Assembly: GCA_910584285.1 (NCBI GenBank) | Contig: CAJTYK010000022.1 | Coordinates: 1-33,181, forward strand | Length of the DNA stretch: 33,181 nt | From: an uncultured Oscillospiraceae bacterium | GTDB lineage: Bacteria; Bacillota; Clostridia; Oscillospirales; Oscillospiraceae | Direction: 5' to 3' | Part shown: piece by piece, positions 7,454-15,302 of the stretch | Layout of the letters: every line of letters starts with the position of its first letter | Numbering within the stretch: position 1 is the stretch's first letter | Notes under the pieces: model-generated | The model's database searches: none | Told to the model about the DNA's origin: nothing | What the model saw: the letters and a program-made list of their open reading frames with translations, nothing else | Translations under genes and position numbers: made by a program

Positions 7454-9880
7454 ATGTCTGAGCGGTTTGAGCAGCCGGACTGGAGTGGGGCGCTGTCCAC
7501 CCTGTCAGGGGAGGAGCTGCGGGCCATGGAGTTCCTGCGAGAACACCTGCCCCCCAGCGATCTGTGGGGCTATCCGGCGGAGCTGTTCCTGCAATTTGTC
7601 CGCCATGGGGTCTTTCTCCGGAAAACAGCTCCCTGGTGCGGGGCGCTGGACTGGCCGGTGTTTGCCCACTATGTATTGTTTCCCCGAGTAAACGACGAGG
7701 ATCTCTCCTTCCACCGGGAGATCTTCTATGACGCCCTCTGGCCCCGGGTGAAGGAGCTACCCGACGGGGAGGCCCGGGTACAGGAGGTAAACCGCTGGTG
7801 CCGGGAACGGGCCATCTATCAGGCCCAGGACGAGCGCACCGCCTCTCCGCTGACGGTATACCGCTGCGGTAGCGGGCGGTGCGGGGAGGAGTCCGCCTTC
7901 CTGGTGTCCGCCCTGCGCAGTGTGGGCGTCCCGGCCCGGCAGGTATACGCCCCCCGGTGGTCGCACTGTGACGACAACCACGCCTGGGTGGAGACGTTGT
8001 GCCATGAGCGCTGGCGGTTTTTGGGGGCCTGCGAGCCGGAGCCGGAGCTGGATCGGGGCTGGTTCACCACCGCCGCCTCCCGGGCGGTGCTGGTGCACAG
8101 CCGGGTGTTCGGCGGGGCGGAGGGCCTGTGGGGCGAGGAGCCGCTGGGGACGGTGGACGGCGTGACCTGGCTGAACCAGACCGCCCGGTATGCTGACACG
8201 CAAACACGGGTGTTCCAGGTGAAAGCGGATGGAAAGCCTGCGGTGGGAGCAGAGCTTCACCTGCAAATCCTCAACGAGGCGGCGTACCGTACCATCGCCG
8301 TGCTCACGGCGGACGGGCAGGGGACGGCCCGGGCTACGCTGGGAAGGGGCAGCGTCCACGTGCTGGCCCGCCTGGGGGATCGGTGGGGGGAAGGGGACTG
8401 CGGCCCGGAGGGGCTTGCCCTGGAGCTGAACCCCGCGGCGGTAGGGGACAGTCCCTGGACGGACTTCGACTTCCGCGCCCCGGCGGGTAGCCGGCCCGCC
8501 CCCGCCGTCCTCAGCGCGGAGGACAAGGCGCGGCGGGCGCAGGTGCGGGAGCAGGCAGACGGGATCCGGCAGGCCCACTTGACCGAGATCTCCACCCCCA
8601 GGCGGCCAGAGTGGGAGGATCTGCGGCAAAGGGCTCTGGGGAACTGGGGGGAGCTGGAGCGGTTTCTCAGCGGAGAAGGGGCCCAGGCCCGAGAGCGGCT
8701 GGTACGAACCCTATCCGACAAGGATTTCCGGGATGTGACGTTTGCTGTACTGGAGGATCACTTTACACATATCCAACCCAGCAGGGTGGACGTGCCGGAG
8801 GAAATCTACTGGGCCTACACCGCCTGTCCCCGGGTGGCGCTGGAGCGGCTCACCCCCTGGCGGGGCTTTTTAAAGGACTGGCTGCGGGGCCGGACAGACG
8901 ATCCCGTCCAGCTCTGGCGGGAGCTGGGGATGCTGCTGGGGGAGAAGGCGGGCAATTACCACCGGCTGTGGCAGACGCCCCAGGCCGTGTTGGAGGCAGG
9001 GGCGTGCGATGAAAAGGGCAAACGCTTGCTATGGGTGGCGGCCCTGCGGACGCTGGGCATACCAGCCCGCCTGCGGCCTCTGGACGGCGCGCCAGAGTAT
9101 TGGGCGGAGGGGGGCTTCCGCCCCGTGGTTCCGGAACAGGCGGGGACGCTGCGCCTGAGCCGATCCGGGGGAGAGCTTCCAGCGACGGGCCGGGACTGGG
9201 GCCTGTCCCGGTGGACAGCGGTGGGCTGGCGACGGCTGTCCCCAGAGGAGAGCTGGACGGAAGGTGATCTGACGCTGGCTCCGGGGCGCTACAGGCTGAT
9301 CACCACGGTGCGCCTGCCTGGCGGCAATCAGCTGGCCTCCCGGCGTGAGGTGGAGCTGCGGGCGGGAGAGGAGCGGGCGCTTTCTCTGCATTTCCGGCCC
9401 TGGACGGCGGCGGATCTGCTCACCTGCCAGACCCTGCCCGCCCTGTCCGCTCGGACGCTGGAGGGGAAGCGGGTGCCTGATCTGTTTCGGATGGGGACGG
9501 GGCCGGTGCTCGTCCTGTGGCTGGAGGAGGGGGCGGAGCCCACCGAGCACGTACTGAACGAGCTGCTGGCCCGCCGGGAGGCTCTGCCCCTGTCGGTGCT
9601 GTTCCTGCTCCGGGGGAGGGAAAGCCTGACCCAACCCACCCTGGCCCGGGCGCTGGCGGAGCTGGACGGGAGGGCCCTGCTGGACGACTGGGCATATGAT
9701 ATAGAGACGGTAGCCCGGCGACTGGGCCGGGAGCCAGATGATCCGCCCCTGATGGTGCTGTGCGACGGAGCGGGGACGGCCTTGTACAGCGCCAGCGGCT
9801 ACCGGGTGGGGGCGGTGGATCTGCTGCTGCGGGCAGCGGGGGTTTCCCTTGACAAATCGTGGGAGAACCCGGTAAAATAA
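7454..9880 (+). CDS. Transglutaminase-like multidomain protein
   Basis: Large soluble protein of 808 residues with no signal peptide or membrane span. Residues about 105-200 form a transglutaminase-like core: Cys143 in GRCGEESAFL, His176 in DDNHAWVE, and an acidic residue in GACEPE (Glu194 rather than the usual Asp). Residues about 200-310 look beta-rich. A second region around 515-545 (ACDEKGKRLLWVAALRTLG, then IPARL) repeats the pattern of a transglutaminase helix but lacks a clear His/Asp partner. The last about 150 residues (660-805) look like a thioredoxin/peroxiredoxin fold without a CxxC. The ATG follows AGGAGG by eight bases. The domain reading is by eye; substrate and reaction (protease, transamidase or inactive) are unknown. 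It has its own promoter and no obvious partner gene. Confidence 0.75.
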   Translation: MSERFEQPDWSGALSTLSGEELRAMEFLREHLPPSDLWGYPAELFLQFVRHGVFLRKTAPWCGALDWPVFAHYVLFPRVNDEDLSFHREIFYDALWPRVKELPDGEARVQEVNRWCRERAIYQAQDERTASPLTVYRCGSGRCGEESAFLVSALRSVGVPARQVYAPRWSHCDDNHAWVETLCHERWRFLGACEPEPELDRGWFTTAASRAVLVHSRVFGGAEGLWGEEPLGTVDGVTWLNQTARYADTQTRVFQVKADGKPAVGAELHLQILNEAAYRTIAVLTADGQGTARATLGRGSVHVLARLGDRWGEGDCGPEGLALELNPAAVGDSPWTDFDFRAPAGSRPAPAVLSAEDKARRAQVREQADGIRQAHLTEISTPRRPEWEDLRQRALGNWGELERFLSGEGAQARERLVRTLSDKDFRDVTFAVLEDHFTHIQPSRVDVPEEIYWAYTACPRVALERLTPWRGFLKDWLRGRTDDPVQLWRELGMLLGEKAGNYHRLWQTPQAVLEAGACDEKGKRLLWVAALRTLGIPARLRPLDGAPEYWAEGGFRPVVPEQAGTLRLSRSGGELPATGRDWGLSRWTAVGWRRLSPEESWTEGDLTLAPGRYRLITTVRLPGGNQLASRREVELRAGEERALSLHFRPWTAADLLTCQTLPALSARTLEGKRVPDLFRMGTGPVLVLWLEEGAEPTEHVLNELLARREALPLSVLFLLRGRESLTQPTLARALAELDGRALLDDWAYDIETVARRLGREPDDPPLMVLCDGAGTALYSASGYRVGAVDLLLRAAGVSLDKSWENPVK
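9849..9878 (+). promoter_or_regulatory. Sigma-A promoter of the cytidylate-kinase-like/GGDEF pair
   Basis: TTGACA (9849-9854), 18-base spacer, TAAAAT (9873-9878), inside the 3' end of the transglutaminase-like gene. A 14-base perfect palindrome, CGCTGGATCCAGCG, follows at 9894-9907 in the leader and could be a regulator site. Confidence 0.7.
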
Positions 9881-9955
9881 CCCTGTAAAGGATCGCTGGA
9901 TCCAGCGCCGTCGGTGCGGACGCTTTTGCCCGCGCCGGGAAAGGAAGGATCAGGT

Positions 9956-10591
9956 ATGAAAATCATCACTATCAGTCGGGAATTTGGCAGCGGTGGCCGG
10001 GAGCTGGGAAAGCGTCTGGCCGACCTGCTGGGGTTCGATTACTATGACCGGGAGATCATCACCGCCATCGCCCAGGCCCAGGGCATGGACGAGGGATATG
10101 TGGAAAAGGCTCTGGAGGATCACGCCTGGCAGCATATCCCCCTGACCTATGGGCGCTCCTTCAGCAGCAGCGCCATCATGCAGTCCACCCAGACCAATCT
10201 GCTCATCGAGCAGAAGCGGGTGCTGGACGGCATCGCCAAGGCGGGGAAGGACTGCGTGATTGTGGGCCGGGACGCCGACGTGCTGTTGGCAGATCAGAAG
10301 CCGTTCAGCATTTTTGTGTGCGCCAGCATGGACGCCAAGGTGCACCGCTGCATGGAGCGTGCGGCAGAGGGGGAGAATCTCACCCGCAGGGCCCTGGAGC
10401 AGAACATCCGCCGAGTGGACAAGGCCCGGGCCCGGAGCCGGGAGATGATCTCGGACACCCGCTGGGGCCAGGGTAGCAGCTACTGCATGACGGTGAACAC
10501 CACCGGCTGGGACTTGGGGGAGCTGACGGTGGCGGTGGCGGACTTCCTGCGTCGCTGGTACAGCCGGGGCCAAGGAGAGGCAGAAGGGTGA
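9956..10591 (+). CDS. Cytidylate kinase-like family protein
   Basis: P-loop NTPase-fold protein of 211 residues of the cytidylate-kinase-like family. It begins MKIITISREFGSGGRELGKRLA, where G11-S-G-G-R-E is the family's nucleotide-loop variant in place of GxxGxGK(S/T), followed by FDYYDREII. True CMP kinase is essential and usually has a different N-terminus, so this is a paralogue of uncertain substrate. The frame opens at 9914, but the ATG at 9956 matches the family start and has GGAAGGA six bases upstream. The stop overlaps the next gene's GTG (10588-10591), suggesting coupled translation with the diguanylate cyclase. Fold confidence is high, enzymatic role low. Confidence 0.85.
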   Translation: MKIITISREFGSGGRELGKRLADLLGFDYYDREIITAIAQAQGMDEGYVEKALEDHAWQHIPLTYGRSFSSSAIMQSTQTNLLIEQKRVLDGIAKAGKDCVIVGRDADVLLADQKPFSIFVCASMDAKVHRCMERAAEGENLTRRALEQNIRRVDKARARSREMISDTRWGQGSSYCMTVNTTGWDLGELTVAVADFLRRWYSRGQGEAEG

Positions 10592-12039
10592 GAGATGGCA
10601 TGAAGCTGACGAGGAGAAGCAAGGTCTTTGTGATACCGACGCTCCTGGTTGCCATCGCCGTATTGCTGGGGATCCTATCCGCGATCCAGATGAATCAAAA
10701 CAAAAAGCAGGTCAGCCAGACAACGGTCATCCTGCTTGACCAGATCTGCCAGTTGATTGACAGCAATCAGACGAAGGAAACCGTGCTTGTGGAATCGCTC
10801 AAGGAGGATTATATCACAAGAGCCATGGCTGTCTCCTATACCATCGACTGCAAGCCTGAGATTGAGGACAACATTGAGGAGCTGCTGAAAATTGCCGCCA
10901 TGATCAAGGTGGACGAGATCCATCTTTTTAATGAAAACGGAGTGATCTATAGAGGGACGGAGCCGCGGTATTATGGCTATTCGTTTGACTCCGGGGAGCA
11001 GATGAGCTACTTCAAGCCCATGCTTTCCGACAAGAGCATGTCCATGTGCCAGGATCTAACGGCCAACACCGCCGAAGGAAAAATGATGATGTACGCCATC
11101 TGTTGGAATGAGACGGGGACGCGGATGCTACAGGTGGGCATTGAGCCCAAGCGGCTGATGGAGGAGCTCCGGGTGAGCAGCATTCAGGAGACCATGCAGG
11201 AGATGCCCACCTACCTGGGGGTTACCATGGTGGTGGCGGACGAGAACTCCGGTGAGATCCAGGGGGCCACCTCCCCGCAGCTGGTGGGGAAGACCCTGGA
11301 GGAGATCGGGATCGATCTGACCCGGGGAAAGCTGGAAAAAATGCTGGAGGGGAGCGTTGACGGGAAGCAGTCCTATTTCAAGGCCCTCAGCCACAGAGGG
11401 TATGTTGTGGCCGTCATACAGGAAAAAAGCGTTGTTCATAAGGATGTGCCGCTGATTTTGGGCATTGTGGCCATCTATTTTGCCATAGCGGTGGGGGCGT
11501 CTCTGTTTTTCATTTTGAAGATAGCGGCCAATCGGGACAGCGCTTTGAAAAACGCGAAAACGGACGCCTTGACTGGATTGCTGAACCGCAGAGGATATGA
11601 TGACAGTATGCTGGCCCACGGCAATACCCCGCTGAAGGACGATTTTGTCTATGTGTCCATGGATTTGAACGGCTTGAAGCAGACCAACGACGCGTTGGGA
11701 CACGAGGCGGGGGACAAGCTGATCAAAGGCGCGGCCGCCTGTATCAAAAAGTGCTTTGCGGACTATGGGGAGCTGTTCAGAGTCGGCGGCGATGAGTTTG
11801 TGGCCATGATAGAGGCCGACGACCAGCAGCTAAAGGCAATCAAGGGCAAATTTGAGGAAATGATAGCATACTGGAACCTCCATCTTGTCAAGGGGCTGTC
11901 GGTGTCCTGCGGCTACGCGCAGCACAGGGAGTTCCCGGAGAAAAAGCTGGAGGAGCTGGTAAAAATTGCGGATATGAGAATGTATCAGGCAAAGCAGCAG
12001 CACTACAAAGCCACAGGGGTGGATCGGAGAAGGGGATGA
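10588..12039 (+). CDS. Membrane diguanylate cyclase (sensor-GGDEF)
   Basis: Makes the second messenger cyclic di-GMP from two GTP. Of 483 residues, an N-terminal membrane helix (about 13-34) and a second (about 287-310) flank a predicted extracytoplasmic sensor of some 250 residues; a catalytic domain follows with DALTGLLNRRGYDD, DLNGLKQTND and an intact GGDEF at 400-404. No RxxD inhibitory site is seen five residues before GGDEF (ADYG there), so product feedback may be absent. Start is either the GTG at 10588, overlapping the upstream stop (GTGA) with AAGGAG 10 bases before, or the ATG at 10600. Parts of the gene are visibly richer in A/T than its neighbours, perhaps from transfer. The signal is unknown. 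Confidence 0.9.
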   Translation: MRDGMKLTRRSKVFVIPTLLVAIAVLLGILSAIQMNQNKKQVSQTTVILLDQICQLIDSNQTKETVLVESLKEDYITRAMAVSYTIDCKPEIEDNIEELLKIAAMIKVDEIHLFNENGVIYRGTEPRYYGYSFDSGEQMSYFKPMLSDKSMSMCQDLTANTAEGKMMMYAICWNETGTRMLQVGIEPKRLMEELRVSSIQETMQEMPTYLGVTMVVADENSGEIQGATSPQLVGKTLEEIGIDLTRGKLEKMLEGSVDGKQSYFKALSHRGYVVAVIQEKSVVHKDVPLILGIVAIYFAIAVGASLFFILKIAANRDSALKNAKTDALTGLLNRRGYDDSMLAHGNTPLKDDFVYVSMDLNGLKQTNDALGHEAGDKLIKGAAACIKKCFADYGELFRVGGDEFVAMIEADDQQLKAIKGKFEEMIAYWNLHLVKGLSVSCGYAQHREFPEKKLEELVKIADMRMYQAKQQHYKATGVDRRRG

Positions 12040-12176
12040 CCGCCCCGCCGTTACGCCTCAACCAGACGGGCCATGCTCCGGATAGGCGATCAGCGCCGGC
12101 CGGGGCGGGGCCTGTTTTGCGTTTTGGTGGGCGGGGCCGGGCGCTCCTGCCTTTTGCGCCGCAAGGAAATGCCGGG

Positions 12177-12205
12177 TAGACAGGGCGGGTGGAACGTGCT
12201 ATAAT
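12177..12205 (+). promoter_or_regulatory. Sigma-A promoter of the lipoprotein gene
   Basis: TAGACA (12177-12182), 17-base spacer, TATAAT (12200-12205). A small stem CGGCA-AAC-TGCCG (12231-12243) lies just before the ribosome site. The gap 12040-12176 shows G/C-rich complementary stretches but no clear terminator. Confidence 0.75.
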
Positions 12206-12261
12206 CGATCTGACAAAATAGTGCACAATTCGGCAAACTGCCGCATTTGGAGGTGCGTTCC

Positions 12262-12927
12262 ATGAGGATCAAACGATACTGCGCTCTGTTTCTGACCGCG
12301 CTGCTGGCCTTGGCTCTTGGCGGTTGCAGGGCCGCGCCCACCGGGGGCGGCTCCAAAACCATCGCCCCCGTGGAGCTGACCCAGGAGGAGACGGCGCTGG
12401 CCCAGCTGCTGAATGTGAATATGGACGGCTACCGGATCTTCGACTACCAGGTGGGCAAGGCCGGGGACGGCGGGGTGAAAAGCGTCCAGATCACCCTCTA
12501 CGAGCTGAAGGAGGGGGAGTGGGCCCCGGTGAGCCAGAACCGCCGCGCCCTGTCCGATCCGGATGGCCGGCTCGCCTTGGGGTTCAGCAAGATCCCGGAG
12601 GGGGTGGAGTTGACCCTCCAAAGCGAGAGCCAGACGTCCACTCTGACCCTGGACGCGCCGACGGGTGTCAGCGCCTCCTCCTTGACCTACGCCACGTCGG
12701 TGTTGACGGGCAGCGCCCCCATTGAGCTGGACAAGGAGACCCCGCTGGTGGTGCAAATCGCCACCACCAAGAGCGAGATCAGTTCCTACGACGTGAAATA
12801 TTTTGAGATGCCCCGGGAGTATGACAAGCACGGCTATGAGCACGTATACGCCATCACCGCGCTGTTCAGCGAAAAGACGGTCTACGAGCTGGCGGACAGC
12901 GCCGCCCCCGAGGGGGAGCAGAAGTAA
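12262..12927 (+). CDS. Putative lipoprotein
   Basis: Predicted lipoprotein of 221 residues. The signal peptide has a basic start (MRIKRY), a hydrophobic core and a lipobox LGGC with Cys22, so the mature protein would be anchored to the outer face of the membrane. The rest is a beta-rich, mostly polar domain without a family I recognise. The frame opens at 12247, but the ATG at 12262 follows GGAGG by eight bases and starts the signal peptide. It has its own promoter and terminator and so stands alone between the GGDEF gene and the convergent sigma/anti-sigma pair. Function unknown. Confidence 0.8.
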   Translation: MRIKRYCALFLTALLALALGGCRAAPTGGGSKTIAPVELTQEETALAQLLNVNMDGYRIFDYQVGKAGDGGVKSVQITLYELKEGEWAPVSQNRRALSDPDGRLALGFSKIPEGVELTLQSESQTSTLTLDAPTGVSASSLTYATSVLTGSAPIELDKETPLVVQIATTKSEISSYDVKYFEMPREYDKHGYEHVYAITALFSEKTVYELADSAAPEGEQK

Positions 12928-12937
12928 ACAGATCCGG

Positions 12938-12974
12938 AAAACCGGGGCCCGCCGCTTGGCAGGCCCCGGTTTTT
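12938..12974. terminator. Bidirectional terminator between the lipoprotein and anti-sigma genes
   Basis: AAAACCGGGGCC (12938-12949) pairs with GGCCCCGGTTTT (12962-12973), 12 perfect pairs, with T5 on the plus strand and an A-run giving U on the minus strand. It serves both converging genes. Confidence 0.9.
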
Positions 12975-12983
12975 GCGCTCCGG

Positions 12984-14576
12984 TCACTTCGTCTTGATCC
13001 GGCGCACCTCCAGATAGTAGTGCTCCACCGCCGGATCCAGGGTGACAGTATCCACCCCGTTTTCCCAGTCGAAGCCAAAGTTCTGACGGACGATCTCCAC
13101 GCCGTCGGTGTTGACGGCCTTGACGGTCTGGGCGGTGAACTCCAGATTGGTGCCCAGTTTCGTCACCAGGTCGTAGCCGTAGACGCCCTTGTTTTTGGAG
13201 CTGGAGCAGTCATAGTCAAAGCTGGCCTCCTTCATCATCCGGGCCTCCACCGTGACGCTGGCCCCGGCGGGAATGGTGACCTCCGCCTTTAGGTAGAACA
13301 CCCGCTGGATCACCTCGGGATACAGATCCTCCAGCCAGATGAAGTCATAACGGGCCTCCGGATCGTCCAGTAGGATGCCGGTGTCCAGCAGGCAGTCCTT
13401 CATCATGCCGAAATACAGCTCAAAGTCCGGAGCGTCTGCCATACTGCCGTAGTGATTCCAGTCTGTCGTCCCGTAGCCCTGCTCCGCCACCGTGCGCAGG
13501 ACGCTGTCCAGATCCGTCTCGTACTGCCGCAGGTCGGCCCCGATGTCCACACCCCATTCCAGATAGTCGGTGCTCTCCGGCGCACCGGTGGACACGCCCA
13601 CCAGCCGGAAGCTGTCCAGCGGCTCCCCAATGACAAGGAGATAGCGGCGTTCGGCCCGCTCCCGTTCGTAGATGGAGGGATCCTTGGAGGATCCCTCCGC
13701 CGGGGGCTGAGGGGCATTGAAGCCGAGCCGGGCTGTGCCTCCGTCCGGATCACGGCAATAGCTGTTGAAGCCATAGGAAAGCACTGTGGTTTTGTCATAG
13801 TTCAGCTCCATCTCCGCGTGGATGTTGGGGTTATAGCTGCCGTCCCCCTTGTTTCCAACCCCCGGCTCCGCCCAGGGGTTGGTGATCTCATACACCGTCA
13901 CCGGGACGCCGGACAGGTCGGGCCATTCCTCCAGCGCCCCGGCCTGATAGCGCCCGTCGGACAGCAGCTCCCGGTATTCCTCCCAGCTGTCCGGGCTGTG
14001 CAAGCTGGGCAGGCCGCCGGGCCTTCCAACGGTAAGATCCGAATACTGCCCGGCCAACAGGGCAGTTTGGAGTTCCATCCCGTCTGCCGTCAGGGTGGGC
14101 CGCCGCTTGCCCAGCCCCAGCTCAAACAGGTCGGCGGCAAAGGGATAGAGCAGGGTGACGGTCTTATCCTCCCCGGTGGGGTTGGTGAGGGTGTAGGAAT
14201 CGGTCACTGGGAGGCCGTAGTAGCGCCGATTGAAGTCCCCGGCCATCCACCCCTCAAAGTCGTAGGTGATGGCCCGCTCCACCGTCAAGCCGTCTCCGCC
14301 CTCCACGGTGGTGAGGGGGAACACCGGCCCGGCGTAGGAGTCGAACACCATGCTGCCGTCGGCGCCGCCCCCGGCGGTATTGCCTCCGATGCGCAGCCAA
14401 GGGATTTTCCCGCTGAGCACCCCGGCCCCCAGTCCCACCACTACGGCGAAAGACGCTGCGATGGAGCCGAATTTCAGCCAGCGCAACTTGCTTTTGGCGG
14501 GGGTTGTCTCTATGGCCTCCACAATCAGCTCGTCCCTGACCTCCGTGATGGCGTCATACAGCATTTCCCTGGTCAT
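12984..14576 (-). CDS. Probable membrane anti-sigma factor with large extracytoplasmic domain
   Basis: 530 residues. A short cytoplasmic N-terminus (1-35, MTREMLYDAITEVRDELIVEA) resembles the sigma-binding tails of clostridial anti-sigma proteins. One membrane helix follows (about 36-54), then an extracytoplasmic part of about 470 residues, rich in aromatic and acidic residues and predicted beta. The ATG overlaps the stop of the ECF sigma gene (ATGA, 14573-14576), the usual layout of sigma/anti-sigma pairs. The open frame continues to 15101, but that stretch is the sigma gene's coding region in another frame. I see no zinc-binding anti-sigma motif (HxxxCxxC). The role rests on context and topology; the ectodomain would be the sensor, ligand unknown. 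Confidence 0.7.
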   Translation of the reverse strand: MTREMLYDAITEVRDELIVEAIETTPAKSKLRWLKFGSIAASFAVVVGLGAGVLSGKIPWLRIGGNTAGGGADGSMVFDSYAGPVFPLTTVEGGDGLTVERAITYDFEGWMAGDFNRRYYGLPVTDSYTLTNPTGEDKTVTLLYPFAADLFELGLGKRRPTLTADGMELQTALLAGQYSDLTVGRPGGLPSLHSPDSWEEYRELLSDGRYQAGALEEWPDLSGVPVTVYEITNPWAEPGVGNKGDGSYNPNIHAEMELNYDKTTVLSYGFNSYCRDPDGGTARLGFNAPQPPAEGSSKDPSIYERERAERRYLLVIGEPLDSFRLVGVSTGAPESTDYLEWGVDIGADLRQYETDLDSVLRTVAEQGYGTTDWNHYGSMADAPDFELYFGMMKDCLLDTGILLDDPEARYDFIWLEDLYPEVIQRVFYLKAEVTIPAGASVTVEARMMKEASFDYDCSSSKNKGVYGYDLVTKLGTNLEFTAQTVKAVNTDGVEIVRQNFGFDWENGVDTVTLDPAVEHYYLEVRRIKTK

Positions 14577-15130
14577 ACCGAAAATCCCTCCTGTTCCAAG
14601 TCCCGCTTTAGACTTTTCCGCAGCCGCTGGAGCCGCTTGGCCATCTGGTTGGGGCTGACACCCCAGGCCCTGGCCAGTGCCTGTACCTCCTGCCCGTACC
14701 AGTACCGCCGGAGGAACACCACCCGGTCGTCCCGAGGCAGACCCTCCAGCCAGCCCTCCACCCGGCGGGTGAGCTCCCGGCCCTCCACCGCGCGCTCCAC
14801 GTCCTGGGGGGCGGGCAGACATTCTTCCAGCCCGGACAGCAGGCTTTCCAGCCCTGTATACCGTTTTTGTGCCCGCTCCCGCCGCCAGCGGCTGATGGAC
14901 AGGTTGCGGACGATCCGCCCCAAAAAGGGCGACAGGCGGTCGGGCCGCTGGGGCGGCATGGCGTGCCAGGCGTGGTGGTAGCTGTCGCTGACGCACTCCT
15001 CCGCGTCCTCCCGGACGGTGAGGATATTCTGGGCGATGGCCCGGCAGTAGGGGCCATATTTTTTGTCGGTCTCCATGATGGCGGCCTCGTCCCGGCTCCA
15101 ATAGAGCGCGATAATGGCGGCGTCGTCCAT
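14573..15130 (-). CDS. ECF-type RNA polymerase sigma factor
   Basis: 185-residue sigma-70 family factor of the extracytoplasmic-function type, with only regions 2 and 4. Region 2 (about 20-85) has DKKYGPYCRAIAQNILTVREDAEECVSDSY and the tail PFLGRIVRNLSISRWRRERAQKR. Region 4 (about 122-180) holds LPRDDRVVFLRRYWYGQEV and a helix-turn-helix, ALARAWGVSPNQMAKRLQRLRKSL, for the -35 element. It directs RNA polymerase to a stress regulon and would be held by the membrane protein encoded next. AGGAGG lies eight bases before the ATG. Its promoter looks sigma-A-like, so autoregulation is not evident. Family call firm; regulon unknown. Confidence 0.93.
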   Translation of the reverse strand: MDDAAIIALYWSRDEAAIMETDKKYGPYCRAIAQNILTVREDAEECVSDSYHHAWHAMPPQRPDRLSPFLGRIVRNLSISRWRRERAQKRYTGLESLLSGLEECLPAPQDVERAVEGRELTRRVEGWLEGLPRDDRVVFLRRYWYGQEVQALARAWGVSPNQMAKRLQRLRKSLKRDLEQEGFSV

Positions 15131-15203
15131 GTGCTCAACCTCCTCTCACCTATAAAAACGCAGACGGGAAGGGGATATGCCCCGTGACGCAAGGTTTTTT
15201 CTC

Positions 15204-15232
15204 ATTTTATCACAGGCTGGGTCTGGGCACAA
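15204..15232 (-). promoter_or_regulatory. Promoter of the ECF sigma/anti-sigma operon
   Basis: Minus strand TTGTGC (15232-15227), 17-base spacer, TAAAAT (15209-15204). Its -35 is four bases from the -35 of the divergent promoter of the SWIM-MoxR operon, so the two would compete for polymerase or share control. Confidence 0.65.
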
Positions 15233-15236
15233 CCTC

Positions 15237-15265
15237 TTGCGCCTGTCGGCAGAATATAGTACAAT
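15237..15265 (+). promoter_or_regulatory. Promoter of the SWIM-HEAT-MoxR-DUF5682-VWA operon
   Basis: TTGCGC (15237-15242), 17-base spacer, TACAAT (15260-15265), 37 bases before the ATG at 15303. No other promoter or terminator is evident inside the five-gene operon, whose gaps are at most 17 bases. Confidence 0.7.
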
Positions 15266-15302
15266 ATAGCTGATTTATTCTCCATAGGAAGGAGTGAGCC
15301 TC

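Noticed and set aside
9894..9907. 14-base palindrome CGCTGGATCCAGCG as a terminator
   Set aside because: It has no loop and no T-run after it; it is noted only as a possible regulator site in the leader.
12040..12176. Terminator after the GGDEF gene
   Set aside because: G/C-rich complementary stretches are present (CCGCCCCG and CGGGGCGG) but about 55 bases apart, without a clear stem and T-run.
13452..14981. 509-residue open frame on the plus strand
   Set aside because: It is antisense to the anti-sigma and sigma genes. GC-rich DNA keeps such frames open; the encoded sequence has no domain and no ribosome site.
14577..15101. N-terminal extension that would make the anti-sigma gene begin at 15101
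   Set aside because: This part lies over the ECF sigma gene in another frame and is low-complexity (rich in G, R and P). The ATG at 14576 overlapping the sigma stop is the natural start.
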